Positions 10,583 through 22,068 are shown, numbered from the stretch's first letter. The stretch is 64,000 bases of DNA from Oxytricha trifallax (GCA_000711775.1 ARYC01000617.1:1-64000), one strand, 5' to 3'. Notes: generated by a model not told the origin, from the letters alone. Made by a program: numbers and translations.

Positions 10583-13160
10583 TTTAATTTGTTAGTATTG
10601 AGAATAAAGTGGTCAATTGTTTTTCGAATGATTATTTTTTGAATGGCGATAATCGTAGCAAAATTAATGCTATTTATTTTTTATATTATAAGCTTTAATA
10701 AATAATTTTACATAAGCACATTTGACTCATTGATCAATATAAAATTATTTCTCAATTCAAATATATACACAATGACAATAAAAAAATATTTATGTTAATA
10801 TATCATAATCTATTTATAATTTTAAGGGGCAAATAAAAATCAGCAGATTAATTTTAAATTATAGCCAACTTAGAATTTTTTTATTAATTTTAATTAAAAG
10901 GAAAAAAATTAATCTAAAAATATATAATTCTATAGGGTTACATCACATCGTTGCTCTCCTGTTATATAAAAAAACCAAAGCATAAAAATTGTTTTTAAAA
11001 AGAATATAAAAGTAATATAAATTTGATAATATTAAGAAAAAATATGTAATCTTTATCTCATGACCTCTTTCACCAATTACAAAATTATAAAGTTCTAAAA
11101 TGTGTTGAATACAATAGGAAAAACTTGATGTTTAAATAATGTATCCCTCAAATTAAAATTTATTTATGATGAATTTATATTAAGTGTTGTATATATCTAG
11201 AATCGAAGCTTAATAACGTTTTCCATTAAATTATTTACATGATGGATCATATAAACTAAAATAATAGTAAAATGAGTTTATTGCATTTTAAGTAATCAAT
11301 AAAACAAACAAAAAGAAATTAGTTGTTAAAGGTAACACATTTTAATCAGTTTTACGTTCGGCATTTGGGACATCTAAAGAAAAGTATAACTATCATTTTT
11401 TAATTTTATTTAATACTTACTTTTATATTCGAAACTTTTAAATATAATGCCAAAAGTTTACATTATTTTAAATATCTTATCATTATTTTGTAAAAATTAA
11501 TTAAAAATTGGGAAACTAATATAAGCTAGTTATAAATAAATAATGGAGTTGTAGTTAAGTCCTTAAAATTTAAATAGAGTAAACTGGCTCCTTTTATTGA
11601 ATCCTATAAAAAATAAATCAAATCTAAAAATTAAATAAAAATTATTCAAGTTGGACTATACAGTTAAATTAGTAATTTATTTTATCAAAATGATTTAGTT
11701 ACCTCAAATGGCATCTAATGTAATGGCTATTAAAGAAAATCAAATAATAATTTTTATCATAAGAATATTTTACATTCTCAATAATATTAGTTTTTTTTAC
11801 TTTTTGATTTATGTAATTACTCGATATTAGTTTTCATGAAGGATCCAAATATTTTTAATACAATAATATATTAACAATAAGCTAAAGAAAGAATTCTTTA
11901 ATATTTAAGCATAATTATTATTAGTATTTAAGAGCTGATTTTTTACCTTCTTCTTGTCTAAGATTGTTCTAAGTTACATAAATATAAAAAAGCTTTCAGT
12001 TCAAATTATTTTAAGTAAAATTATCTTGAAGCATTTGATAATTTTGTAAGTTAAAGTTTCTTAAGTTCTAGTATTTGAATTTAATTATCGATTTCAAAAC
12101 TATCATTTTAAAAAATTCAGATATCTTTTAACCTGAAGCCTCATACAATATAATTTAGAGAGCTTAATTTATAGATTCAAGAAAATCTTAGAACTATTTA
12201 CTGCCCATATTATTTTTTAAAAAATGATATACAAGTAAGCTAATTTATCTTCGAATAGTATTTTACAGTATTTTTTTAAATTTATGTTAAACACTTAATT
12301 ATTTTAAAATCTAATTTTCAATGAAATATTAATTTTTTAATATTAATAACATGTCTATTTATTTTTTAAAAAAATAAATATATTATAATTATAATAAACT
12401 TGCCAATAAATATATTACTATTTAAATATATCAAATAAAATTATTAATTATTAATGTACGATAAAAGTTAAATATTATAATTAAAATCAATTTTTGAATT
12501 CAAAAAAATCATCCGATAAAGTTTTAAACTAAGTTTATTTATTAAAATGATCCTTCAATATAAAAAGTTCGAAAGATATTTTGTTAATGTTATCAGATAA
12601 AATAAAGTATAATATATTAATCTCAATTGTATTTAATGATTTAATTTAATTCAAGTATTGTATAGATTTTTCTTAATTTTTAATCATGTAATATTATGAA
12701 CTATTTTGTTGAAAATTACTAAATAAATCAATTAAATTCTAAAATGCATTATTAAAATGTATATTTAAATGGTAAATAAATACTATATCAAGACTTCATT
12801 CGATTTCAAATAATAATTCATTAAAATCCTTGCAAAAGACAATATCAAGCCTTGATTGTTGTTTACCACAACTCATAATACATTAAAGTTATAAAACATA
12901 GCTATTAATTTCATATATTTAAACGTAAAATTATCTTAAATCACTAACTTATTAAAAAAATTTATTTATATATTCAAATCAAATGATCAATATAAATTAT
13001 AAACAAAATATTATAACAAATAAATTATAAAAATAATAATCACAGAATTAATGATTATTTAAGCTGTATTATATTCCAAACTTGTAAATTAATCTTAAAA
13101 AATAAATTAAAAACTTATAATTTATAAAATAAATACAATACAATTAACTATAATTTCCAA
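10583..13160. other. AT-rich intergenic DNA, nothing recognised
   Basis: About 2.6 kb, roughly 80 percent A+T or more, without a supported gene or repeat on either strand. It should hold the 5' flank of the BET gene on its left side. Confidence 0.4.
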
Positions 13161-13188
13161 AATAATATTCGCTTTAGCGAATATTATT
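13161..13188. repeat. perfect 13-bp palindrome arms with 2-nt loop
   Basis: AATAATATTCGCT, then TT, then AGCGAATATTATT: a perfect inverted repeat 10 bp beyond the TGA (13199-13201) of the minus-strand gene that follows. It could be a 3'-end hairpin or a processing mark; the role is unknown. Confidence 0.85.
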
Positions 13189-13198
13189 AAATAATTGC

Positions 13199-14650
13199 TC
13201 AACTTAAACTGATCTATCTCATTACACCTCTTATATAATTTTTATGATTGAGGCATTTAAAATTTTGCCCTTAGCAACAAATAATAATCTATGCATCGAT
13301 GCGATAAGACTATATAGATAAAAATTTCAGTCTGGAAAATTTAAGATTGTTTTTCAATTAAGCATTATATTATGGATATTGTAGTAAATGCTATATATTT
13401 AACAAATAAAGCAAATCTATAAATATTATTCTTTTATTAATTAGAATCCACTTCTATAGTAATACTTCTTTTGTACTATTTACTATTTTATTTATAGATT
13501 TTCGAAACATCAGATTCGATTTATAACTTATAAATAAAAGATTCGGAAAATAAACAATTTAAAATAGTAAATTTCTAATTTACAATTATAATTTATTTAA
13601 GCAAATTGTCATAGTGTCTTTCATTTTTTTATTTTAAGTGAAAAAAATTGAAGCTTTATCTTTTTTAAATTTGATAAATTACCTTTAATTTATGAATTAA
13701 TGACAGTTGACATAAATAATTACTATTTTACTCGTTTTATATTGCCGAATAACTAATGATTTAAGCAATACCAAGATTCTATAATCTCCTGCTGATCTAT
13801 ACAATAAAATTGATTATATATAAGAATCTAGTCCTTCTTAAAAAGTTTGTCTCAGAAGTTTTCTTATGTCGTTAAAACAGACACTTAAATTTTGAATTTT
13901 CCCATCAACCATTTTAAAGTTTTTAATATCTTCTATTATCTTGATAGTCATGTGTTTACCTTTCATTAATTCTGCAAATTCTCTATCGTAATTACCCAAG
14001 TTTTATAATAAACTAAATGAATCATCATAATTTATCAGTACATAAAATAAGTAATTAATTAAATTTATTGATACTAATAGCTATAAGTTCTTCATTCTCT
14101 CAATATGTTCTTTTAAATAAAAAATAAATTAAATCTACTGCTATACTCAAATCTTCTATGAAAATTTTAAGAATAAATATTTGCAATAATATTATTTGGA
14201 TAAAATTTCAAGATGCTAAAGCTTATCAAAAGAAGCATGTTTTTTCAAAATAAAAGAAAGTAAACTTCCTGATAAAACTTCATGAGTACCATCATCATTT
14301 AATTTTAGGATGGCAATTAATAATAAGCGATTCAAATACTAAATATTCAAACTAATCAATAAATAATATATCAATATGATATTTTTAAACCTTTAATTAC
14401 ACTTCAATAATTTTAAAATTTTCAAAATAAAAAAGTATAAGGTATTTAATGAATTCAATTAGATTAAAATAAATGATAAAAATAATAAACTAGGTAAAAT
14501 ATTTATTTAATTATTTTGTGAATGATGTCAAAATTTAAAAAATCTATAGCCTAAATCACTTTAATCTTTTTAATTGTTTGATATAGATTGAATTGAAGGG
14601 ATTGAAGTTTTTAAATTTATTAAAGTTTATAGTTAAAATCAAAGAATAGT
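13199..14650 (-). CDS. unidentified Leu/Ile-rich protein, germline form
   Basis: One minus-strand frame lacks TGA from about 14030 down to the stop at 13199, some 275 codons, and continues upstream through an 18-bp IES (14137-14154, pointer AGATTT) whose removal deletes an in-frame TGA. Recognisable runs include ILKLNDDGTHEVLSGSLLSF, LKEHIERMKNLQLLV, NYDREFAELMKGKHMT and SVCFNDIRKLLRQTF. A further upstream frame near 14560-14640 (KLQSLQFNLYQTIKKIKVI) probably belongs to the same gene through an unresolved IES. The alternating helical pattern suggests an alpha-solenoid protein, but I do not recognise a family. The start codon is not located. Confidence 0.5.
14137..14154. other. micro-IES, pointer AGATTT (18 bp)
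   Basis: Plus-strand AAATCT at 14131-14136 and 14149-14154. Excision removes an in-frame TGA and keeps frame (18 = 6 codons), joining FSQKI to QFIFYLKEHIE. Confidence 0.6.
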
Positions 14651-14711
14651 TATTTTTTAAATAACGATTCTAATTGAACTACTCATAAAATTATTAATTC
14701 CTGTAGGAATA

Positions 14712-14742
<31 letters not shown>

Positions 14743-14743
14743 T
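14712..14743. repeat. (ATT)n microsatellite
   Basis: Ten uninterrupted ATT triplets in AT-rich DNA between two coding regions. Confidence 0.9.
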
Positions 14744-14860
14744 AATGCTTTAAGAAAATTAATACTGAATATTCACAAAAACAGATGAAGGAATGTTAAA
14801 AATTAACGTTTAATATAATAAAAAATTTATGATATTTATATTTAAATTTATCAGCATGTG

Positions 14861-15058
14861 ATGATGACGAGATGTCATGAAAGAAATCGAATCAGAGTGT
14901 AGGGATAAAAATTTCAAATGTATTAACGTATCTTACAAGAGTAATTTGTGGGGTATGGAGGGTACAGGAGTGAGTGGATGATAAATTGGTATTTTAATGA
15001 AGACTGGTACGAGGCTGGGTACGGGATGTGGGAGTCGGTCAGAACACATATCAATTTA
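14861..15058 (+). CDS. isolated GC-richer coding segment, unidentified
   Basis: A 200-bp block clearly richer in G than its surroundings reads on the plus strand MMTRCHERNRIRVQGQKF, then QFVGYGGYRSEWMINWYF and NEDWYEAGYGMWESVRTH, with three TAA/TAG codons as Gln. The abundance of Trp and Tyr fits real protein. The GYGGYRSEW stretch is loosely reminiscent of glycosyltransferases, but this is weak. The opposite strand also has a Pro/Tyr-rich reading, so strand is not certain. It looks like a single MDS whose partners are elsewhere, perhaps of a scrambled gene. Confidence 0.45.
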
Positions 15059-15734
15059 TAAAATAAAAAATTAAATATCAAATTTTCTGCAAACAAAAAT
15101 AATCGAAAATAACTAAATGTTTTAAATGTATTAGTTTATATATGTCACCTATAACGTAATTTTTTATTTATTATTAGAAAATTAACCATACCCTATTTTA
15201 CAATACTAGCAATTTAAAATAATTTTTTATCATTTAATGGTTTAATACAATTATTAAAAATTGTTAGAGAATATTTTTAATATTTTTAGTTCAATAACGT
15301 TTTTAATATTTTATAGCAGGCGTTTATACGATAAGTTTTTCAATATTTATAGGGAAATAATTATAGCTATAGAAGTTTGAGGTCTTTAAATTATTTTTAT
15401 TCGAAAAGAATAAAACATTCATTTTCTAATTTTTCAAATAAATTAGAAGAAATTAATCAATAAATTAGCCATAATTTTCTTAATATTTTTGATAATGCAA
15501 AAAAATAAGTAAATAAAAAAGATTTTGAAGTATATTCTTAAAGGCTTTAATAAAAAATTTATTAAATAATTAGAAAATAACCTTTTACAAAATTAATTTT
15601 AGAATTACTTATAAGATTAAATCATGTAATTAAATTTTCCCTAATAGAATTGTTAATTTATTATCATATTACAATAAGATACAAATATCATGATTATATA
15701 AAATTAGATAATTGTATATAATTTGACTTGATAT

Positions 15735-15870
15735 AATTTAAATTATATTTTCCAACCTAAAGTCTGGATGAATTATTAATATCGCATTTGTTACTTAAAA
15801 TTCTTTGAGATTTCCATAATATTTGAAGTAATCATCATATATTCCTACTATACCGATAATTTATTAGAAT
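15735..15870 (-). CDS. orphan MDS, unidentified
   Basis: Minus-strand frame reading IIGIVGIYDDYFKYYGNLKE then VTNAILIIHPDFRLENI. Composition is protein-like and distinct from AT-rich background. No pointer partner or family was found. It could belong to either neighbouring minus-strand gene. Confidence 0.4.
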
Positions 15871-16299
15871 TAAATGTAATAAAATTAAGTGGTCATTTAT
15901 TTATTTAAACTTAATTTATATAAGTAATTTTTTTTAATTGTATGAAATATTTAAATATAATTAAATACTTAATAATATATGTGTTATAATTTATGATATA
16001 ATTAATAATTAATAAATGAAGTTTCTACCCAAAATTTAATATAATCTTTAAAGATTCGCATTGGAATTCAAACTATAAATAAACTTTTAATTTTGTTTAA
16101 AATGTATTGTGAGTTTATATCAAATATTTTCTAATATAAAAAATTAATAAATTCATTTTTTAATATTTTGGTATATATTAACCATCTTTTTTACCATATG
16201 ATTAAAGCTAATCTTCATTTTCATCCAGGAAGTTTTAAAGAAAACTCTATAATAATATTATATTTAAAACAATTTAAAAATTTAGTTATAGCATTTCTA

Positions 16300-16460
16300 G
16301 TCGATTTTCTAACTATTAACTATTAAGTTCCCATAATTTTAAAAGGATGAGTCAGAAATATCACTAATAAAAAATAGAGTTAGTAACTCAACTCTGATGT
16401 CAATATTATATTCCAAGCCCATTTTTAACCAGTTTTTAAATTTAATTAATTATAGTTATT
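16300..16460 (+). CDS. possible orphan MDS, unidentified
   Basis: Plus-strand frame reading KDESEISLIKNRVSNSTLMS then ILYSKPIFNQFLNL. A competing minus-strand frame over the same bases also looks plausible, so this is only a candidate. Confidence 0.25.
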
Positions 16461-16689
16461 TTAAGCAATAATTTCTTTAATATTTTTATTTATTTAGAGA
16501 AAATAATATTTAAAAAACCAATCATCATTTTAGAAATGAAATTTATCATAACATCCAACTTCAAAAGAAATAAATTACTTTTCTTGAATTGTCATTTTAT
16601 ATTTGCTTAATGACTTCATATAAAAAAATAAAAAATAAATAAAAAAAATTAAAATTTTTATAATCTCTCCTAAGTTATGGTAAAAAGTT

Positions 16690-17697
16690 TCAAAAATAAA
16701 CATTTTAAAAATTTAAATTATTATATTTTAAATTAGAGAATTGTTTTTATTCAAATTAAAATTTGCTCGATTGTTTGTTCTTGCCTTTTTTGAATTCTTT
16801 CATCAATTTAAACTTTATTGATTCTGTTCTTTATGCTCTATTTGAGTAAATTGTAATTTCTTACATTTTTAATTCAATTTAATATGGTTAATTTGTTTAA
16901 ATAATCAAATTTGAAGTCTTCTTTGTTATCTAAGACAAACAAAGGATCACCACAAAATTCCCATATAATTATGCAACAAAATTATATTACAAGCAACATT
17001 ATATTATAAGCAATTCAAATTCATACTAGGTGGTATCTGCTTCTTACAAAGATTTACTCTTACATCAGGCAATTTATATAAATTTATATACTTTTAATTA
17101 TTTCTAATATTTGTATGTAAATAAATATAAGCATTTCCTCTAGAGTTTAGAATTTATGTTTATTTATTTTCAAAAAATACGTTATTCAAAAACAAATTTT
17201 TAGCTATGTAATTTATAAAGTTTGAACATAGGAGAGAATCCTCTTCTCAGAATGAGAAAGAAGCCTGATCTTGAGAAATTGAATCTAGTAAGGAAGATAG
17301 CTGTACATGATGGCTCTCAAACTCTAAGGTACGTACAAATCTGCTCTAATTTACTTCAGGAATCTTGACTTAGGTAGAATCAAATATTTATAAACAGATA
17401 ATTGATTACTTAAAGTAAAATCAAGTTTAGGCTTTATCTCCTTATATGTCTCTGATATCGAGTGAGATTTTACTTTTCTTAAGATTTTACTGAATTTGAT
17501 ATTGGTTAATGTTTTTCAATCTTCTCCTGCAAATCATCTTGGTTTTCTCTCAAAGATAAGTTATCCAATTAATTTTCAATAGATTATAAAGGCACTTCGG
17601 AAATTGAGGTATGGAGGACTAAGCTGCTTTGGCTGACTGAATTAGTGCTTTGCATCTAACTTAGTTGAATTTAGGAGGATGATTAGTTACTGTTCAT
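16690..17697 (-). CDS. unidentified protein (about 256 aa), five MDSs
   Basis: ATG at 17697 to TGA at 16690, interrupted by four resolved IESs (17384-17424 TTGATT; 17149-17223 AAACT; 17072-17133 TGC; 16961-17022 GAATTT), all restoring one frame. The product starts MNSNQSSSQIQLSQMQ, has a Ser/Gln/Glu-rich first third, then a basic hydrophobic middle (LPKSRFLKQIRADLYVP, SEKRILSYVQTLEEMPDVRV, LCKKQIPPSMN) and a Lys-rich C-terminus (LMKEFKKGKNKQSS). No family recognised. With IESs only 41-75 bp long, it is one of the most finely cut genes here. The downstream end could be extended by another unseen IES. Confidence 0.6.
16961..17022. other. IES, pointer GAATTT (62 bp)
   Basis: Plus AAATTC at 16955-16960 and 17017-17022; excision joins PPSMN to FVVILCLSQ in frame. 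Confidence 0.65.
17072..17133. other. IES, pointer TGC (62 bp)
   Basis: Plus GCA at 17069-17071 and 17131-17133; excision gives QTLEEMPDVRV in frame. Confidence 0.65.
17149..17223. other. IES, pointer AAACT (75 bp)
   Basis: Plus AGTTT at 17144-17148 and 17219-17223; excision joins LSYV to QTLEEM in frame. Confidence 0.65.
17384..17424. other. IES, pointer TTGATT (41 bp)
   Basis: Plus AATCAA at 17378-17383 and 17419-17424; excision joins RRQSLN to LILPKSRF in frame. Confidence 0.7.
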
Positions 17698-17745
17698 TTT
17701 TAATATAAATTCAAATTTCAAATTAATTATTAATTTACTATTTTT

Positions 17746-18900
17746 AACTAATATCAGCATATTAAGATTGATAAATAATAAAGTTCAAATATATAAATTA
17801 TACTTTTATAAAAACTATAATATTTTCTAAGAGCATTCTTTAAAATTAATTACTTTATTAGCTAAAAATTAGAATATTAATCTTGAAATGTAAAAGATAT
17901 ATTACATAATTTCTTTTTCTTATTAAATTTGAATATAATTTATCTCAAGATTAAAATTGTTTGAGAAATTGAGGATATTGTGTCCACTATTTAAATATAA
18001 TTTGAAAATATATTTACATCATAATTAGCTGTACTATTAATCTCTCTAAATGATATATTCACTTTCATGGATAAAATTAAAGTCTATTACTACACTTTAA
18101 TTGCTCATATATTGAAATTGCTAATTTAAATTCAATTTATTTCATAAATATATTTTAAATCATTATAAATGTTTTGTATTTTCAATTCAAGATAATTTAA
18201 ATATGATCAAAAATATAATAAGAAAACTTAAATCTAAGTTAAAATATAAATGTTTATTAATTAAATCTTGAATTATTTATTCTATATAAAATCTAGTTAG
18301 AAATTATTTTGAGGGTGATATTTATAAATTTCACTAATGCACAAAAATTTCAAACCATATATAATTAATTATTTAAGAGATTTAAATAAAAATATCTAAA
18401 AAGTCTCATTATTCAAAACTTATTTTCTGCATTTAAGCTTTTTCTCAGACACTATTTCACTTTTATGACTAAAAAAGAGCTTAATTGCAGAATATTTTTT
18501 AGTGAATAATGAGACTTATTGAAAAATATTAAAATAAAATCTTAAATAAATTAATAATTTACATTAAATGAGTATTATATTAATATGCATTTTACTCATT
18601 TAATATTCTCATAGAAAGACATTTATTAAGCAAAAAGTAAAAAAAAGCAGTGAATGCTTAAAGAGGACATATTTAAATTCGATTCTAATATTATAAGAAT
18701 CAAATACAAGTGATACAACTCTTGCCGATATTAGTATACATCTAATAATAGTTTCAGAATCGTTTCATAATTTAGAAAGTTGTTACCCATTCATAATCAG
18801 AAAAATAATTTGCCCGTAAACTTCCCTATATTTTAAAATGAAGTTCTGTATATTTCCCCTAAATTATTATTTTGACAAAAGAGTAATCAATTATAGTTAA
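17746..18900 (-). CDS. fragmented minus-strand coding region, unidentified
   Basis: Three coding-like minus-strand stretches: near 18610-18880 (YREVYGQIIFLIMNG, then SETIIRCILISARVVSLVFD and NIRIEFKYVLFKHSLL), near 18240-18480 (HKSEIVSEKKLKCRKQV), and near 17750-18070 (MKVNISFREINSTANYD then VDTISSISQTILILRQ). A TGA in the first can be removed by an 18-bp TTCT-bounded deletion. The pieces are collinear and may be one gene upstream of the one starting at 17697. No family recognised; exact MDS limits are not known. Confidence 0.4.
18401..18517. repeat. 117-bp miniature foldback
   Basis: AAGTCTCATTATTC at 18401 is mirrored by GAATAATGAGACTT ending at 18517, and the inner sequences (TTTTCTGCATTTAAGCTT against its imperfect complement) continue the inverted repeat for about 40 bp per arm. 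It may be a very small foldback transposon or a hairpin within the local coding cluster. Confidence 0.6.
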
Positions 18901-19171
18901 ATATTCATATTTTAATCTGTACGAACAGATTTAGTTTGAATAAAGATGCATATTAGATATTTATGAAATATTAATGTAAAGAAGTATATTTGTTAAAGTA
19001 TAATTAAAATTAATACTTCCTCTATATCTTAAATTAACAATTATTTTTTCAATATCAATATTAGAGATAAAAATATTATAAAAGAAGCTGATAATTTATA
19101 TTTTAATCTAAGAGTGTTTTATTATTGAAACCATTACAATTTATCAAATAAAAGGATTTAGCCTTGAAATT

Positions 19172-20638
19172 TCATTAGGTCTGTTCAAGGGTTTTGTTTT
19201 AGCAGACACCTCTCATGCAGACCTTGCTACCACCACATTGAATGAAATTAATTTGAATGAAATTCAACACCATATAATATTTAATAAGGATTTTAAATTG
19301 AGTGTCAGATTTGCAGGAGAGACCAACTGGTGATCTGCAGAGACCCAAGTGGCACTTGTGTGCTTCTGGGCAGTCTGATGGTTGACTGCATTTCAATAAT
19401 TGTTCTGTATGAACTGGAGGGGAGTAGACACAGCTTCCTTTATTAATTAATTTATTAAATATATCAAATTAAATCTATAAAAATACCTGATCTGCAGACA
19501 AAATTATAGTCACAGTTAATGTCACTACCGCACATCACTCCTTTAAGTGGGGAGTTCTAGTTATTAATGGAAAATTAATACAAAACATGAATTATGAATA
19601 TCCAAATTGATATAAAATCAATTCTATAATTAAAAAAAATAAAATTAATCATATCTTAAATTATCATCTCGGAATAAATGTTTAATAGACAAATCTTAAC
19701 TAATTTCTATTAAAACAATACATTTAAAAATTTACAAGCTAAATTTATGTCAATATGTTAACTTCTCAATATTAGGTTTCTGTGATTAAATATCAAATAG
19801 TAAATATCTATTAACTTTAATTTATCATGATTCTCAACATTATAAAAATATTAGGTATAATAATTATATTATTTTTTAACAGTAGTGGAGGTTCTAGCTA
19901 GCCAGCATTTTCCATCGTCTCTGCATTCTCTGCCTGGGCCGCATTTAATAAAATATAACAAGTGTCTTAAGATTTTATTGAATAATCTCATTAATCAAAT
20001 ATTTCAAAATTAAATAAAAGATTTAGATGGGGTGCAAATCCATCCTTCAACTTAGTTAATTTATAAATTTATAGTTTTTTTATTTGTTTGATCTCTAATA
20101 AATTAAATAACTGGTACTTGCATGTAAGGATAGCACATGCCATCATCATGGCAAACTAGGTTTGGACCACATTTTAACAATTAAATAATGATAATACCTA
20201 TAATAAACATTTGCCTGGAGTGCAAACCCACCCCTTAACATCTATATAAATTTCATTTATTATTTAGTTTGTTATATAAATTTATAACAATTTCAGAATC
20301 TGCCTTGAAAAGATGAGGACTGTAGCATTGACCATCAGGACTGCACACCATGTTTCCAGGGCATTTTAGAGTCCAAATTTATAAAAATATTTTATCTTAA
20401 ATTAAGCATACATTTTACTTAATAAAGTCAGAATAATTATTATGTGAAAAAAGTAAATTATATTTCAAATTAAATATAAAGTTTTGTTATCCTGCCATAA
20501 AGCAAGAGTATTGAAGTTTATGCTTAGCGAGTTGCTCTTTTATAAAATAAACAAACATAAATAATATTTTAGGGATGGTTTTTCATCAAGTGCTAGAGCT
20601 GCTGCAAAAGCCAAAGTAGTAAAAAGGATTCTTTTCAT
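19172..20638 (-). CDS. secreted cysteine-repeat protein in about ten MDSs
   Basis: ATG at 20638 to TGA at 19172 after removing nine IESs (listed separately), all in frame. The product (about 220 aa) begins with a signal peptide, MKRILFTTLAFAAALA, followed by repeated modules of about 25-35 residues with the pattern K/S-C-x-P/G-G-x-x-x-C-x-x-D-G-x-C: CPGNMVCSPDGQCYSP, KCGPNLVCHDDGMCYP, KCGPGRECRDDGKCW, then DINCDYNFVCRSGSCVY, DCPEAHKCHLGLCRS and CGGSKVCMRGVC at the end. The spacing resembles small EGF- or Dickkopf-like disulfide modules. It is probably secreted or displayed on the surface. Several pointers fall on or beside the codon for the first Cys of a module, so MDS limits nearly follow the repeats. 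No specific family name is claimed. Confidence 0.85.
19242..19301. other. IES, pointer TCAAT (60 bp)
   Basis: Plus ATTGA at 19237-19241 and 19297-19301; excision joins CKSDTQ to CGGSKVC in frame. Confidence 0.85.
19440..19488. other. IES, pointer AGG (49 bp)
   Basis: Plus CCT at 19437-19439 and 19486-19488; excision joins VCRS to GSCVYSPP in frame. Confidence 0.8.
19555..19890. other. IES, pointer CTCC (336 bp)
   Basis: Plus GGAG at 19551-19554 and 19887-19890; excision joins WLARTS to PLKGVMCGS in frame. A longer nearby match (CCACT) would shift the frame and was not used. Confidence 0.75.
19948..20025. other. IES, pointer TAAAT (78 bp)
   Basis: Plus ATTTA at 19943-19947 and 20021-20025; excision joins CTPSK to CGPGREC in frame. 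Confidence 0.85.
20053..20112. other. IES, pointer AGTT (60 bp)
   Basis: Plus AACT at 20049-20052 and 20109-20112; excision joins YMQVPV to EGWICTPSK in frame. Confidence 0.85.
20175..20212. other. IES, pointer AAATGT (38 bp)
   Basis: Plus ACATTT at 20169-20174 and 20207-20212; excision joins CTPGK to CGPNLVC in frame, with the pointer covering the Cys codon. Confidence 0.85.
20255..20294. other. IES, pointer GAAATT (40 bp)
   Basis: Plus AATTTC at 20249-20254 and 20289-20294; excision joins KADSEI to YIDVKGWVC in frame. Confidence 0.85.
20364..20504. other. IES, pointer TGC (141 bp) or shorter alternative
   Basis: Plus GCA at 20361-20363 and 20502-20504; excision gives HKLQYSCPGNMVC. An alternative ACTTTAT pointer (IES 20429-20482) is also in frame but leaves low-quality residues; the TGC version matches the repeat pattern better. 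Confidence 0.55.
20543..20571. other. IES, pointer TAAAA (29 bp)
   Basis: Plus TTTTA at 20538-20542 and 20567-20571; excision joins DEKPSL to KEQLAKHKL just after the signal peptide. Confidence 0.8.
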
Positions 20639-20649
20639 TTCCAAGTTAA

Positions 20650-21230
20650 TTATTGTCAATAATAGTAAATTTCAAATAATTTATTTATATTTTCAATTAT
20701 TTAATTATTCTAATAAAATCTAAATATAAATAAAATTATTATTTTATGTTTTAATTTTATAATAATTTTGATGATTATATTTAATCAATATTATTATAAT
20801 TGAATTAGCTTTTAAAAACTTTAAGAAAACCAAAGGATATTGAATATTATATTTTACCTTCAATTATTATAAAGCCTTTTATACTTTATTTATTTGTTTC
20901 CCAAATAAATCTCATCATTCAGCCAAATAAGGTAGAAACCAATTATAAAAAAGTTTTTTGAAAAATTTCAAACAAAAAAAATAAATTATATATAAAAATA
21001 ACTTAAATTATGATTTGTATTGTAATTATTTCAATCATAAATTTCTTGTTAAATAACTTTAGCTTAATTTATGTCAAGTTATTAGTATAGATTAGATGAA
21101 ACTGTTAGAATATAAGAATATTATCAAATTAAAATGTTGATTACTAATAAATTCAATTAGGATAATATAATTATTTTAAATATTTGTCTTAAATATTTAA
21201 CAATTCAAAAATATTTTAGGAGACATAAAA
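20650..21230. other. AT-rich DNA, nothing recognised
   Basis: About 580 bp of highly AT-rich sequence upstream of the Cys-repeat gene. It presumably includes that gene's short promoter; no motif stands out. Confidence 0.4.
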
Positions 21231-21244
21231 AATATAATAACTTT

Positions 21245-21360
21245 ATTAAAATATTAATATCTTTGGAAGAAAATAAATAACTCATGCAATTTCAATTCAA
21301 ATTACTGACCTTCTTAAAAGTGCTTCTCAATAGCATTGAGAATTCTTAATAAAAATAGAA
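21245..21360 (-). CDS. possible orphan MDS, unidentified
   Basis: Minus-strand frame reading LRILNAIEKHFQEGQQFELK then LHELFIFFQRY. It contains a small palindrome (TTCTCAATAGCATTGAGAA). Protein-like but unplaced. Confidence 0.3.
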
Positions 21361-21728
21361 AATGGTGGAAATTAAAAGGAAATATAATAATAATATGCTT
21401 CTTTGTTGCAATATGATCCATTCATAATTTTGGTTAATAACAAGTTTCTTAAAAATGAGTTTGAAAAAGAGACAAAAAAAAGAATAAGCAGAAAATATTA
21501 AATTTTCAACTATAAATCAGAAATCCTCTGATGCATTAAAAACTATCCAACTAATATTTAAATTATTATCCTAATTTACCAGTTACCACTAGTAATGTGA
21601 ATGATTAACCTATGCATAAAGATAAAGTTTAATAGACGTATATAAAAAATTGAACGCTCAGATATTAGGCCAAAAAGAACTAGAGTTTCTAAAATATTCA
21701 TAAAATTTGCCTGTATAGAATATAATTT

Positions 21729-22019
21729 ATGATTAAGCGTCGTAACACTATGATGACTTTCCTAAATCTTTTAGAATCAAAGAGCAAGCTCATCATATTA
21801 ATAAATATTTATAGTGCTCTTCAAATAATTAAAGAGCATTAGAAATCAAAGAAATTTTGTATGGGGTTTTACAATTCAAACATTTTCTTAATAGATTTTA
21901 TTTGCTAAGAGTATAAAAATTCTCAGAGAGAAATTTATATAATTTAGTAAAATTCATATATCATATTTAATTAATGTTTGTAAGATTGTAATATGGTTGA
22001 TTCAAAAATATACAAATGA
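21729..22019 (+). CDS. small unidentified ORF (96 aa)
   Basis: ATG at 21729 to TGA at 22017-22019, TAA/TAG read as Gln. It starts MIKRRNTMMTFLNLLESKSK and ends QDCNMVDSKIYK, with LINIYSALQIIKEHQKSKKF in between. Codon content is less AT-extreme than its surroundings. No family recognised; it could be one MDS of a larger gene. Confidence 0.4.
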
Positions 22020-22068
22020 TTTAAAATAGTTATTAAATTAAAAAATTTAGTTGATTTAAAAATTGATT

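Noticed and set aside
16020-16200. Plus-strand ORF starting MKFLPKI
   Set aside because: Open only because TGA is rare at this base composition; residue content is dominated by F, I, K and N with no protein-like pattern.
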